NCBI RefSeq assembly: GCF_900091955.1
Contig: NZ_FMDF01000107.1
Location: forward strand, 62,001-126,000
Direction of reading: 5' to 3'
DNA: 64,000 nucleotides
Source of the DNA: Streptomyces sp. Ncost-T10-10d
Lineage (GTDB): Bacteria; Actinomycetota; Actinomycetes; Streptomycetales; Streptomycetaceae
Position numbers and translations under genes: made by a program. Below the pieces are notes generated by a model. That model was not told the origin of the DNA and searched no databases. It saw only the letters and a program-made list of their open reading frames with translations. Shown here one piece after another: positions 34,846 through 44,383 of this stretch (position 1 is the stretch's first letter; each line of letters opens with the position of its first letter).

Positions 34846-35649
34846 ATGTCCATGCTCGGCTGGCTGGATCGCTCAGGCGATCAACTCACCTTCTATGTGC
34901 GCGCGCTGATCTGGATCCCCCGGACTCTGCGCCGCTACCTCAAAGAGGTGCAGCGCCTCCTCGCCGAAGTCGCGTTCGGCAGCGGCGGTCTCGGTGTCAT
35001 CGGTGGCACCATCGGCGTGATGATCGCGATGACGCTCTTCACGGGGACGGTCGTCGGTCTCCAGGGGTACGCGGCTCTCAACCAGATCGGCACCTCCGCC
35101 TTCACCGGCTTCATCTCCGCCTACTTCAACACCCGTGAGATCGCCCCGCTCGTCGCCGGACTCGCTCTCTCCGCGACCGTCGGCGCCGGCTTCACCGCCC
35201 AGCTCGGCGCGATGCGGATCAACGAAGAGGTGGACGCACTCGAAGCGATGGGCGTGCGATCCATGCCCTACCTCGTCACCACCCGGGTCATCGCGGGAGT
35301 CGTCGCGATCATCCCGCTGTACGCGATCGGGCTGCTCTCGTCGTACGTCGCGTCCCGCTACGTCACCGTCCTGTTCAACGGGCAGTCGGAGGGCACGTAC
35401 GACCACTACTTCAACCTCTTCCTCTCCCCGGACGACGTACTGCTGTCGGTACTCAAGGTGCTGATCTTCAGCGTGATGGTGATCCTCGCCCACTGCTACT
35501 ACGGATTCCGGGCCGAGGGCGGGCCCGCCGGGGTCGGTATCGCCGTCGGGCGGTCGGTGCGCAACGCGATCGTGCTGATCAGCGTCACCGACTTCTTCCT
35601 CTCGCTCGCCATCTGGGGCGCCACGACGACCGTGAAGGTGGCCGGATGA
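34846..35649 (+). CDS. YrbE/MlaE-family permease, second copy
   Basis: A 267-residue partner permease. It carries the same signature (ALSATVGAGFTAQLGAMRIN, EEVDALEAMGVRSMPYLVTT) and about five membrane helices. The start follows the first permease by 6 bases, with GAGAGAAG as a ribosome site. Its stop overlaps the mceA start in ATGA. Together with the first copy it should make the asymmetric permease pair seen in all actinobacterial mce operons. Confidence 0.95.
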   Translation: MSMLGWLDRSGDQLTFYVRALIWIPRTLRRYLKEVQRLLAEVAFGSGGLGVIGGTIGVMIAMTLFTGTVVGLQGYAALNQIGTSAFTGFISAYFNTREIAPLVAGLALSATVGAGFTAQLGAMRINEEVDALEAMGVRSMPYLVTTRVIAGVVAIIPLYAIGLLSSYVASRYVTVLFNGQSEGTYDHYFNLFLSPDDVLLSVLKVLIFSVMVILAHCYYGFRAEGGPAGVGIAVGRSVRNAIVLISVTDFFLSLAIWGATTTVKVAG

Positions 35650-36947
35650 TGCACATGCAGACGGTACGCCGCCGGCTCGCCGGAGTCAGCTTTCTGCTCG
35701 TCCCCGCCGTGCTCGTATGGGTGTCGGTCGCGGTGTACAACAAGGACTTCACCCACGACGCCACCGTGACCGTACGGACCGGGACCGTCGGCAACGAGAT
35801 GCACGACAACGCCGATGTGAAACTGCGCGGCGTCGTCGTCGGCCAGGTCCGCAACATCACGGCCGATGGGGACGGGGCCCGGCTCACCCTCGCCATCCAA
35901 CCCGGCAAACTCGACCGGATCCCGGCCGACGTCACTGCCCAGATGCTGCCCACCACCCTCTTCGGGGAACGGTTCGTGGCACTCGTACCGCCGGAGATTC
36001 CCTCCGTGCAGTCGCTGAAGGCGGGCGCCGTCATCCCTCAGGACCGCTCCAGCAACGCCATCGAGCTGGAACAAGTCCTCGACAACGTCCTGCCGCTGCT
36101 CACCGCCGTACAGCCACAGAAGCTCTCCGCCACGCTCACCGCTGTCTCCCAGGCACTCGAAGGGCGGGGCGACAAGCTCGGCGAGACCCTCGTCACGCTC
36201 GACGCGCACCTGAAGAAGCTCAACCCCCAACTGCCCGAACTCAACGCCGACATCAAGGAACTCGTCAAGGTGAGCACCGTGTACGCGGATGCGGCACCGG
36301 ATGTCCTCGACGCACTCACCGACTTCACCACCACCAGCGGCACGCTCGCCGAACAGCAGGCCGGTCTCGCCGACCTGTACGGGTCCACGACCGCCTCCGC
36401 CCAGGACGCCACCACCTTCCTGCGCAAGAACAAGGACAACCTCATCCGGCTCTCCGCAACAGGCAGACCGACGCTGGAGACCCTCGCGAAGTACTCGTCG
36501 GAGTTCCCCTGCACCCTGCGCACCATGGCCGGGTTCGTCCCGGCGATGGACAAGGCACTCGGCAAGGGCACCGATGAACCCGGTCTGCACGTCACGCTGA
36601 AGACCGTGCCCTCCAAGGGGAAGTACGTGGCCGGTAAGGACACCCCGGTCTACGACGCGACCGGCGGGCCGCACTGCTACTCCCTGCCCTACGTCGGCAA
36701 CACCGTGCCGACGGCGGATGCCCGCGCAGGGGCCGGCCGGGACACCTGGTCGGACTCCACGCCCGGCGCCCCTGAAGAAGTGGCGGCAGCGGATGCGTCC
36801 CTCGGTATGCCCAACTCCCCGCAGGAGAGCCGGCTCGTCAACGAGCTGGTGGCTCCCTCACTGAAAGTCCAGCCGCAGGCCCTGCCCGAGTGGAGCAGCG
36901 TGCTCATCGGTCCGGCCTTCCGCGGTGCGGAGGTGAAGCTCAAGTGA
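35646..36947 (+). CDS. mceA: MceA: first Mce family lipid-binding protein
   Basis: A 433-residue protein with an uncleaved N-terminal membrane segment (AGVSFLLVPAVLVWVSVAVY) and a single MCE domain at about 38-120, containing DVKLRGVVVGQVRNI. Long helical heptad-like regions follow (about 135-290), predicting the coiled needle of a hexameric Mce tube. The C-terminal segment contains PCTLRTMAGFVPAMDKALGK, a pattern found in MceA proteins. Mce assemblies move hydrophobic substrates such as sterols or lipids to the permease. The substrate is not evident. Confidence 0.94.
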   Translation: MMHMQTVRRRLAGVSFLLVPAVLVWVSVAVYNKDFTHDATVTVRTGTVGNEMHDNADVKLRGVVVGQVRNITADGDGARLTLAIQPGKLDRIPADVTAQMLPTTLFGERFVALVPPEIPSVQSLKAGAVIPQDRSSNAIELEQVLDNVLPLLTAVQPQKLSATLTAVSQALEGRGDKLGETLVTLDAHLKKLNPQLPELNADIKELVKVSTVYADAAPDVLDALTDFTTTSGTLAEQQAGLADLYGSTTASAQDATTFLRKNKDNLIRLSATGRPTLETLAKYSSEFPCTLRTMAGFVPAMDKALGKGTDEPGLHVTLKTVPSKGKYVAGKDTPVYDATGGPHCYSLPYVGNTVPTADARAGAGRDTWSDSTPGAPEEVAAADASLGMPNSPQESRLVNELVAPSLKVQPQALPEWSSVLIGPAFRGAEVKLK

Positions 36948-37975
36948 AGCGCCGCTCCCTCGCCGGGCCACTCGCGAAATCGATCGTCTTCATCCTGGTC
37001 ACGGTCCTGGCCACCACCGTCCTGGCCCTGTCCATCGCCAACACGGGCGTCGGCGGCACCGCTGCGTACAAAGCCCGGTTCACCGACGCGACCGGACTGA
37101 TCGTCGGCGACAGCGTCCGGATCGCCGGGGTCAAGGTCGGGCAGGTCGAATCCATCGAGGTCGCCGACAGGCGGCTCGCCGAGGTCGGCTTCAGCGTCCA
37201 GAAGGGCCGGAAGCTCCCGGCGTCGGTGACCGCGTCCATCAAGTACCTCAACATGGTCGGCCAGCGGTACATCGACCTCGGCCAGGGGGCGGGCCCGGTC
37301 GGCGAGAGCTTCACCGCCGGCTCGACCATTCCGCTCTCGCGCACCACCCCGGCACTCGATCTCACCCAGCTCTTCAACGGTTTCCAGCCGCTCTTCGAAG
37401 GGCTCTCCCCGCCGGACGTCAACGAGCTCGCCGGCTCCATCGTCCAGGTGCTCCAGGGCGAGGGCGGCACCGTCGACAGCATCCTGCAGCACGTCGGCTC
37501 GCTGACCGGCACCGTCGCCGCCAAGGACAAGGTGATCGGCGAGGTGATCAAGAACCTCAACACGGTCCTGAAGACCGTCAACGACCGCGAGGCCGGCTTC
37601 AACGACCTCGTCGTCACCCTGCAGAAGCTCGTCACCGGCTTCTCCGGGGACCGCAAACCGCTCGGCCGGGCGGTCACCGCGATGGGAGCGCTCACCACCG
37701 TCACCGCGGACCTGCTCAACGACGGCCGGGGGCCGCTCAAGGACGACATCAAGCAACTCGGGCGCCTGTCCGACCGGTTGGCGGACAACTCGCCGCAGAT
37801 CGAGAACTTCCTGGAGAAGACCCCGGCCAAGATGGCGGCGATCAGCCGCCTCGCCTCGTACGGCTCATGGCTCAACCTCTACCTCTGCGAGGCCAGGATC
37901 AGCGGTGTGACGACCAGCGACGGCAGCACACCGCCCACCGGCATCGAGATCACCCAGCCGAGGTGCCTGTCATGA
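36944..37975 (+). CDS. mceB: MceB: second Mce family protein
   Basis: A 343-residue Mce protein. GTG 36944 overlaps the mceA stop in GTGA. The order is: membrane anchor (SIVFILVTVLATTVLALSIA), MCE domain about 45-120 with LIVGDSVRIAGVKVGQVESI, helical needle and a C-terminal YLCEARISGVTTSDG segment with a cysteine. The MCE domain has the standard VRIAGVKVGxV core. It is coupled to mceC by ATGA. Confidence 0.94.
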   Translation: MKRRSLAGPLAKSIVFILVTVLATTVLALSIANTGVGGTAAYKARFTDATGLIVGDSVRIAGVKVGQVESIEVADRRLAEVGFSVQKGRKLPASVTASIKYLNMVGQRYIDLGQGAGPVGESFTAGSTIPLSRTTPALDLTQLFNGFQPLFEGLSPPDVNELAGSIVQVLQGEGGTVDSILQHVGSLTGTVAAKDKVIGEVIKNLNTVLKTVNDREAGFNDLVVTLQKLVTGFSGDRKPLGRAVTAMGALTTVTADLLNDGRGPLKDDIKQLGRLSDRLADNSPQIENFLEKTPAKMAAISRLASYGSWLNLYLCEARISGVTTSDGSTPPTGIEITQPRCLS

Positions 37976-38991
37976 GAATCAAGCCCGTACGGGAACGCAA
38001 CCCCGTCGCCGTCGGCATCGTCGGCCTGCTCGTCCTGGCCCTCGTCGGACTCGCCGCCTACCGCGCCGACTCGCTGCCCTTCATCGGCGGCGGCACCACA
38101 TACAGCGCCGACTTCACCGAATCGGCCGGACTCGCCGACGGCGACGAAGTACGGATCGCCGGAGTGAAGGTCGGTGAGGTCACCGGGATCTCCCTCGACG
38201 GCGCCAAGGTGAAGGTCGCCTTCCGGGTCAAGGACGCCTGGATCGGCAACTCCAGCACCGTCGGCATCGCCATCAAGACACTGCTCGGCGAGAAGTACCT
38301 CGCCGTCGACCCGCTCGGCAACGCCCCGCAGGACCCGCACGAACGCATCACGGCGAGCCGCACCACATCCCCCTACGACGTCACCCAGGCGTTCAACGGC
38401 CTCGGCGAGACCATCGGGGAGATCGACACCGCACAGCTCGCCAAGAGTTTCGAAACGATCTCCGCCACGTTCAAGGACTCCCCACCGGATGTGAAGAGCG
38501 CCGCGAACGGGCTGTCCGCACTCTCCAGGACCGTCTCCGAGCGCGACGCCCAGCTCGCCACCCTCCTCAAGGGCAGCAAACAGCTCACCAAGACCCTCGC
38601 CGACAAGAAGAGCAGCTTCGAAACCCTCCTGGAGGACGGCAATCTGCTCCTCGGCGAGATTCAGGCGCGCCGCGACTCCATCCATCTGCTGCTGACCGGC
38701 ACCCGCGATCTGGGCACCCAGCTCACCGGGCTCGTCGCCGACAACAACAAGCAGCTGAAGCCGACGCTCACCGCGCTCGGCCGGGTCACCGCGGTCCTGC
38801 AGAAGAACCGCAAGAGCCTCGACAAGGTGCTGTCGCTCGCCGGGTCGTACAACAGGCTCGTCGGCAACACCCTCGGCAACGGCCGCTGGTTCGACAACTA
38901 CGTCTGCGGTGTCGTCCCGAAGAACTATCTGCCCGCCGACACACCACCGGCGACCGGGTGTATGCCTCCCAAACAGGAAGGCGGCAGCTGA
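37972..38991 (+). CDS. mceC: MceC: third Mce family protein
   Basis: A 339-residue Mce protein. The anchor is PVAVGIVGLLVLALVGLAAY, and the MCE domain at about 38-115 includes GDEVRIAGVKVGEVTGISL. The needle helices follow, and the end FDNYVCGVVPKNYLP resembles mycobacterial MceC/MceD tails. ATG 37972 overlaps the mceB stop. A GTG nine bases upstream is also in frame but less likely. Confidence 0.94.
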   Translation: MRIKPVRERNPVAVGIVGLLVLALVGLAAYRADSLPFIGGGTTYSADFTESAGLADGDEVRIAGVKVGEVTGISLDGAKVKVAFRVKDAWIGNSSTVGIAIKTLLGEKYLAVDPLGNAPQDPHERITASRTTSPYDVTQAFNGLGETIGEIDTAQLAKSFETISATFKDSPPDVKSAANGLSALSRTVSERDAQLATLLKGSKQLTKTLADKKSSFETLLEDGNLLLGEIQARRDSIHLLLTGTRDLGTQLTGLVADNNKQLKPTLTALGRVTAVLQKNRKSLDKVLSLAGSYNRLVGNTLGNGRWFDNYVCGVVPKNYLPADTPPATGCMPPKQEGGS

Positions 38992-38992
38992 C

Positions 38993-40120
38993 ATGAGACT
39001 CACACGCATCGTCGGCATCGGCGCCGGACTCGCCGTCGTGGCCGTCGCGGCCACCGCCGGGGTCATGTCCCTGGACGAAGAAGGAACGACAACTGTCACC
39101 GCGTACTTCGACCAGGCCACCGGTGTCTACGCCGGATCGGACCTCCGGATCCTCGGTGTGAGGGTCGGCACCGTCGAATCGGTGAAACCGCGCGGCAAGG
39201 AGGTCGAGGTCGTCCTGCGCGTCGACAAGGGAATCAAGGTCCCCAAGGAGGCGCACGCCGTCGTCGTCGCGCCCAGCCTCGTCGCCGACCGGTACATCCA
39301 GCTCGCACCCGCCTACGACGGGGGAGCGGTCCTGGCAGACGGCGCCGAACTGCCCGCCGCGAACAACGCCACGCCCGTGGAGGTGGACCAGTTGTACGAG
39401 TCCATCACCGAACTCGCCGGCGCGCTCGGACCGGATGGGGCGAACGCGCAAGGAGCGTTCGCCGGGCTCCTCGACACCGGGGCGAAGAACCTCAAGGGCA
39501 ACGGCAAGGACATCGGGGACTCCATCGAACAGTTCGGCAAGGCCACGAAGACCCTCGACAAGAGCAGTGGGGATCTCTTCGGCACACTGTCCTACCTGCA
39601 GACCTTCACCACGATGCTGAAGGAGAACGACGGCAATGTGCGCGCCGCCGAGCAGCAGCTGAACTCCGTGACCGGATTCCTGGCCGACGACAAGAAGAAC
39701 CTAGGTGCCGCGCTCAAGGAGCTGGGCACCGCACTAGCCCAGGTCAAGACCTTCATCCAGGACAACCGCGGGGCACTCAAGAAGGACGTGGACGCCCTGG
39801 TGCCGCTCACCCAGACCCTCGTCGACCAGAGGGCCTCGCTCGCCGAGTCCCTCGACACACTGCCGCTCTCCGCGGGCAACCTCATCAACGCCTACGACCC
39901 GACGAACCGGACCCTCAACGGCCGGACCGACCTCAACGAGCTCAGCATGGGCGGGCCGCTCACCGAATCCACCGTGAGTCTCGACGGCCTCTCCCCGGTG
40001 AGCGCCGAACGGCAGAAGACCCTGCCCTCGCTGCCGCTCCCGGCCGTGGGCACCGTCTACGGCACGCCGGAGGACAGCCGGACGACGAAGAACAACGAGA
40101 ACAAGGGGGCGAACCGATGA
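38993..40120 (+). CDS. mceD: MceD: fourth Mce family protein
   Basis: A 375-residue Mce protein with a short N-terminal hydrophobic segment (RIVGIGAGLAVVAVAATAGV), an MCE domain containing GSDLRILGVRVGTVESVKP at about 44-63 and long amphipathic helices (about 130-300). The C-terminus is Ser/Pro-rich, with no membrane segment. It begins one base after the mceC stop. Confidence 0.93.
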   Translation: MRLTRIVGIGAGLAVVAVAATAGVMSLDEEGTTTVTAYFDQATGVYAGSDLRILGVRVGTVESVKPRGKEVEVVLRVDKGIKVPKEAHAVVVAPSLVADRYIQLAPAYDGGAVLADGAELPAANNATPVEVDQLYESITELAGALGPDGANAQGAFAGLLDTGAKNLKGNGKDIGDSIEQFGKATKTLDKSSGDLFGTLSYLQTFTTMLKENDGNVRAAEQQLNSVTGFLADDKKNLGAALKELGTALAQVKTFIQDNRGALKKDVDALVPLTQTLVDQRASLAESLDTLPLSAGNLINAYDPTNRTLNGRTDLNELSMGGPLTESTVSLDGLSPVSAERQKTLPSLPLPAVGTVYGTPEDSRTTKNNENKGANR

Positions 40121-41349
40121 GCCGTACCCTCCGCAGACCCGGAGCCCTCGCGACCACCGGCGCCGCCACCCTGATCGCCTTCGGCCTCTGCTGCGTCCTC
40201 GTCGTCAGGGGCTGCGAGCCGCTGCGGTTCAGCGGCATCGAACAACTGCCGCTGCCCGGCGGCGCGGACCTCGGAGACCATCCGTACGAGATCACCGCCG
40301 ATTTCGCGGACGTACTCAGCCTCGCCCCGCAGTCCTCGGTGAAGGTCAACGACGTCTCCGTCGGTCGCGTCACCAAGATCTCCCTCGCCCCGGACAGCTG
40401 GCAGGCCAGAGTGACCATGCGTGTCAACGGGAAGGTCAGGCTGCCCGCCAACGCGTACGCCCACCTGGAACAGTCCAGTCTTCTCGGCGAGAAGTACATC
40501 CAGCTCTCACCACCCGCGACCGGCACCGCCCGGGGCACACTCGCCGACGGTGCGAAGATCCCGCTCACCCGCACCAACCGGAACCCCGAGGTCGAAGAGG
40601 TCCTCGGCGCCCTGTCGATGCTCCTCAACGGCGGTGGCATCAACCAGCTCAAGACCATCACGACCGAACTCAACAAGGCGTTGGCCGGGCAGGAACCGCA
40701 GATCCGGTCCATGCTCAGCCGCGTCGACACCCTCGTCACCAACCTTGACGACCACAAGAAGGACATCACCGAGGCACTCGACGGTGTCAACCGTCTCTCC
40801 ACCACCCTCGCCACCCGCAAACAGGACGTGGGCAAGGTCCTCACCGGGCTCAGCCCCGGAATGAAGGTCCTGGAGAAGCAGCGCGGCTCGCTCCTCACCA
40901 TGCTGCGCGCACTCGACACCCTCTCCACCGTCGCCGTCGACACCGTCAACAAGAGCAAGGCGGACACGATCGCCGATCTGAAGGCCATCGCCCCCACCCT
41001 CAAGGCGCTCGCCGACTCGGGCAACGACCTGCCGGACTCCCTCCAGGTGCTGCTCACCTACCCGTTCACGGACGAGGTGCTGCGCGGTGTCAAGGGCGAC
41101 TACCTCAATGTCTACCTGGACATGACGGCCGCCCCTGGCACGCAGATCATCCCGCCCTACGACCCGGACGCCGACACGGCGACCGGAACGCCGGCAACGG
41201 CCGGATCGGCCGGCTCGGGACTGCCACTGCCGCTTCCCTCGATCACCACTGAGGGAGCGACCACGACCACGCCTTCCGGAACGCCTTCCCGGAGGCCTTC
41301 GGACAAACGGTCGGACAAGTCTTCGGCCTCGGAGGGGAGCAACGGATGA
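40117..41349 (+). CDS. mceE: MceE: lipoprotein-type Mce protein
   Basis: A 410-residue Mce protein. In mycobacteria the fifth member is a lipoprotein, and here the signal region FGLCCVLVVRGCEPLRF contains a lipobox-like VRGC at Cys33 followed by the GIEQLPLPGG stretch typical of MceE. The MCE domain carries SSVKVNDVSVGRVTKISL. The C-terminal 70 residues are Pro/Ser/Thr/Asp-rich and probably disordered. It overlaps mceD and mceF by 4 bases each. Confidence 0.93.
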   Translation: MSRTLRRPGALATTGAATLIAFGLCCVLVVRGCEPLRFSGIEQLPLPGGADLGDHPYEITADFADVLSLAPQSSVKVNDVSVGRVTKISLAPDSWQARVTMRVNGKVRLPANAYAHLEQSSLLGEKYIQLSPPATGTARGTLADGAKIPLTRTNRNPEVEEVLGALSMLLNGGGINQLKTITTELNKALAGQEPQIRSMLSRVDTLVTNLDDHKKDITEALDGVNRLSTTLATRKQDVGKVLTGLSPGMKVLEKQRGSLLTMLRALDTLSTVAVDTVNKSKADTIADLKAIAPTLKALADSGNDLPDSLQVLLTYPFTDEVLRGVKGDYLNVYLDMTAAPGTQIIPPYDPDADTATGTPATAGSAGSGLPLPLPSITTEGATTTTPSGTPSRRPSDKRSDKSSASEGSNG

Positions 41350-42602
41350 TCACCCTCGCCATCCGGCTGAAGAACATCTCGTTCCTGATCATCGCAGTGC
41401 TGGTGCTCGGCTATCTGGGTGTCCGCTACGCCGACCTCGGCCACTACATCGGCATGCGTGACTACTACACCGTCAAGGTCCAACTCACCCGGACCGGCGG
41501 ACTGTTCACCCACTCCAACGTCACCTACCGGGGGGTGTCCGTGGGCCGCGTCGGCCCGATCGAACTCACCGACGACGGTGTGGAGGCCGAGCTGCGCATC
41601 GACAAGTCCGCACCTCCCATCCCCGACGACCTGAAGGCCGTCGTCGCCAACCTCTCCGCCGTCGGCGAGCAGTACGTCGATCTGCGGCCGACCCGCACCG
41701 ACGGGCCCTACCTGGCGAACGGCTCGGTCATCGACCAGGCCGACACCACCGTCCCGGCACCGGTGACGAACGTCCTCACCAGTGTCAACGACGTCGCCGG
41801 TTCCGTCGACCTGGAGTCGCTGCGGACCGTGGTCGAGGAGTTCGGCACCGCGTTCGACGGGCGCGGCGACGACCTCCAGGTCCTCCTGGACACCGGCAGC
41901 GAATTCGTCCAGGCGGCCGACGACGCACTGCCCATCAATACCAAGCTGATGGCCGACGGCGAGATCGTGCTGCGCACCCAGGCCGAACAGGGCGAAGCGC
42001 TCAAGGGATTCGCCTCAGGGGCCAAGGAGCTGGCAGCTCAGCTCAAGGGCTCCGACACGGACCTCCGCAAGCTGATCGCCGCCGCGCCTGATGCGACCGA
42101 GCAGATCAGCGGACTGCTGCGCGATCTCGACCCCGGTTTCGGGATCGTCGTCGCGAACCTCCTCACCACGTCCGAGGTTGCCGTCACCCGGCAGCGCGGC
42201 ATCGAGGAACTCCTCGTGAAACTGCCCGCGGTCGCCGCGGCCGGAGCGAGCGCCGTGGACGAGGACGGTGCCCGGTTCGGTATGTCGGTCACCTTCTTCG
42301 AACCGCTGCCCTGCACCGCCGGATACGGCGGCACGACGTATCGCAACGGTCTCGACACGACGACCGGTCCCGAGGCCGACACCAAGACGCGCTGCACCTC
42401 CTCACCCGGCACCGGCATCAACGTACGCGGCAGCGCCAACGCGCCGAAGGGCCCCGCCGTACCCGAACCCGCCAAACCGGGCTCGATGCTCCTGGGAGCC
42501 GACGCGGGAGGCACGCTCCCGGGTGCACTCGGGGCCACGGCGAACACATCACCCGCCACGAACGGCATGGCCGGGCTGCTGGGACTGGGGGCCGGCGAGT
42601 GA
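41346..42602 (+). CDS. mceF: MceF: sixth Mce family protein
   Basis: A 418-residue Mce protein, last of the six. Its anchor is NISFLIIAVLVLGYLGVRY, and the MCE domain at about 38-118 includes NVTYRGVSVGRVGPIEL. A helical region follows, and then PCTAGYGGTTYRNGL, a segment seen in MceF proteins. The low-complexity end (LLGADAGGTLPGALGA) finishes the protein. ATG 41346 overlaps the mceE stop, and its stop overlaps the next gene in GTGA. Confidence 0.94.
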   Translation: MITLAIRLKNISFLIIAVLVLGYLGVRYADLGHYIGMRDYYTVKVQLTRTGGLFTHSNVTYRGVSVGRVGPIELTDDGVEAELRIDKSAPPIPDDLKAVVANLSAVGEQYVDLRPTRTDGPYLANGSVIDQADTTVPAPVTNVLTSVNDVAGSVDLESLRTVVEEFGTAFDGRGDDLQVLLDTGSEFVQAADDALPINTKLMADGEIVLRTQAEQGEALKGFASGAKELAAQLKGSDTDLRKLIAAAPDATEQISGLLRDLDPGFGIVVANLLTTSEVAVTRQRGIEELLVKLPAVAAAGASAVDEDGARFGMSVTFFEPLPCTAGYGGTTYRNGLDTTTGPEADTKTRCTSSPGTGINVRGSANAPKGPAVPEPAKPGSMLLGADAGGTLPGALGATANTSPATNGMAGLLGLGAGE

Positions 42603-43117
42603 ACTCCCGTACCAGGGCTCTCATGGGCTGGGCGGTCGTGCTCGCCGCCCTACTGATCTGCGCCTTCGGCGTCTCGTCGTACACGCAGGCGCGTGGCGAC
42701 GACACCCTCGCGTACGCGAAGAGCCGCGACGCGGCCCTGGCGGCGGGCAAGCACCATCTCGCCCGGCTGAACAGTCTGAACGGCAAGGACGCCACGAGCG
42801 TGGACGCGGGGCTCCGGCAGTGGCTCGATGCCTCCACGGGGCCGCTGCACGACCAGCTGAAGCGGACCCGGAGCAAGGACGCGAACGACCTGAAGAAGAG
42901 CGGCAGCACGGCCCGCGGCACCGTCACCGACGCGGCACTCACCGCGCTCGACGAACGCGCCGGTACGGCCGAGCTGATCGCGACCGTCGACGTCCGGGTC
43001 ACCCCGCGCACCGGCGCGGCCGGCACCGAGCGCAAACGGTTCGAGGCCACGCTCGCCCGCACTCCGGACGGCTGGAAGGTCAAAGCACTCACCGCGATTC
43101 CGGTGGGTGCCGCATGA
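42599..43117 (+). CDS. Mce-associated membrane protein, type A copy 1
   Basis: A 172-residue Mas protein with one N-terminal membrane helix (WAVVLAALLICAFGVSSY) and an extracytoplasmic NTF2-like domain (DDTLAYAKSRDAALAAGKHH to GWKVKALTAIPVG). Mas proteins, encoded after mceF, are thought to stabilise or regulate the Mce complex. GTG 42599 overlaps the mceF stop. Its closest relative in the window is the gene at 43803. Confidence 0.9.
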   Translation: MNSRTRALMGWAVVLAALLICAFGVSSYTQARGDDTLAYAKSRDAALAAGKHHLARLNSLNGKDATSVDAGLRQWLDASTGPLHDQLKRTRSKDANDLKKSGSTARGTVTDAALTALDERAGTAELIATVDVRVTPRTGAAGTERKRFEATLARTPDGWKVKALTAIPVGAA

Positions 43118-43136
43118 GGCACGGGGGAGGACGGCG

Positions 43137-43736
43137 ATGGTGAGCACCGGGGAGAAGGCCGAAGCCGAGGTGGACGAGCCGCAGAGCCCGGAGACCACCA
43201 GGGACGAGCCCGACGAGGCCGGGGAGTCCGGGTCCACCCGCCGCCCGCGGCGTACCGCGGTCGTGCTGCTGGTCGTCGCCCTGGTCGTGACGGGAGCCGG
43301 ATTCTTCGTCCGTGCCCAGCAGGTGAGGGACACTCCCGCCACTGACAATCTGGCGCTCAGCGACACCGAGGCGACGACCCGCGTCGTGGGCGACGTGAGC
43401 AGTGCACTGGGCAAGGTGTTCTCGTACGGACCACAGGACACCGCAGGCGCCAAGAAGTCCGCGAAAGAGCTCCTCGGGGGAAAGGCGCTGCGGCAGTACG
43501 CGGCTCTGTTCGGCCAGGTCGAGAAGCAGTCCAGGGACCAGAAACTGACCCTCACCACGCATGTCGTACGCGCCGGGGTCAGCCGGCTCTCCGGCACCGG
43601 CGCCCATCTTCTCGTCTTCCTCGACCAGGTCTACGAGCGACGGGGCAAACCCGCCACCACGGCGGCCGCCCAGCTCTCCGTCACCGCCGAACTCCGGGAC
43701 GGGCACTGGAGAATCACGGACATCACCTCCAGATAG
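43137..43736 (+). CDS. Mce-associated membrane protein, type B copy 1
   Basis: A 199-residue Mas protein. An acidic cytoplasmic tail of about 35 residues precedes the membrane helix (TAVVLLVVALVVTGAGFFV), and the outer domain contains VSSALGKVFSYGPQDTAGAK and ends DGHWRITDITSR. ATG 43137 has GGGGGAGG upstream and a gap of 19 bases from the preceding gene. The related copy is at 44384. Confidence 0.9.
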   Translation: MVSTGEKAEAEVDEPQSPETTRDEPDEAGESGSTRRPRRTAVVLLVVALVVTGAGFFVRAQQVRDTPATDNLALSDTEATTRVVGDVSSALGKVFSYGPQDTAGAKKSAKELLGGKALRQYAALFGQVEKQSRDQKLTLTTHVVRAGVSRLSGTGAHLLVFLDQVYERRGKPATTAAAQLSVTAELRDGHWRITDITSR

Positions 43737-43802
43737 CCAGGGCCGCGGCCACAGCCCATCGGACATCCACCGCTCAGCTCCACCGGCAAGGGAGAGACAG
43801 CA

Positions 43803-44333
43803 ATGGCACGGGTACGGACGACGAAGAACCCGCTGGTGGTGGCGGCGATCGTGCTGACGGCCCTGGCGGCCGGCAGCGCGGCCTGGGGCGGTTGGTCCTG
43901 GTACGGGGCCGCGCACGACGACTCGGCCGGCTACGGGCAGACCCGCGACGACGCCCTGGCGGCGGGCGAGCAGGCCGTGCAGAACCTGAACACGCTCGAC
44001 CATCAGAGGCTGGACCAGGGTCTGGACAGCTGGGAGGACTCCACCACTGGCGATCTGCACCAGCAACTCGTGGACGGACGAAACGGGTTCGAGAAGCAGA
44101 TCCAGGAGGCGAAGACCGTGAGCACCGCCAAGGTGCTGTCCGGTGCGGTCACCGAACTCGACGACCGGACCGGCAAGGCATCGGTGATGGTGGCCTTGCG
44201 GATCACCGTGACGGCACCGAAAGGAAAGCCCGCGGTGAAGGAGAGCCGGATGCTCGGCCGGCTCACCCGCACGTCCGAGGGGTGGAAGCTCAGTGCCCTC
44301 GGTCAGGCGCCGGTCGGGAACACGGCCGGCTGA
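43803..44333 (+). CDS. Mce-associated membrane protein, type A copy 2
   Basis: A 176-residue Mas protein parallel to that at 42599: membrane helix LVVAAIVLTALAAGSAAWGG, then YGQTRDDALAAGEQAVQNLN matching YAKSRDAALAAGKHHLARLN, and the end GWKLSALGQAPVG matching GWKVKALTAIPVG. The 66-base spacer and ribosome site AAGGGAGAG suggest independent initiation inside the same transcript. Confidence 0.9.
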   Translation: MARVRTTKNPLVVAAIVLTALAAGSAAWGGWSWYGAAHDDSAGYGQTRDDALAAGEQAVQNLNTLDHQRLDQGLDSWEDSTTGDLHQQLVDGRNGFEKQIQEAKTVSTAKVLSGAVTELDDRTGKASVMVALRITVTAPKGKPAVKESRMLGRLTRTSEGWKLSALGQAPVGNTAG

Positions 44334-44383
44334 AACCACCCGGTCCCATCCGATCCATTCCATCACCGAGAGGAACCCCGGAC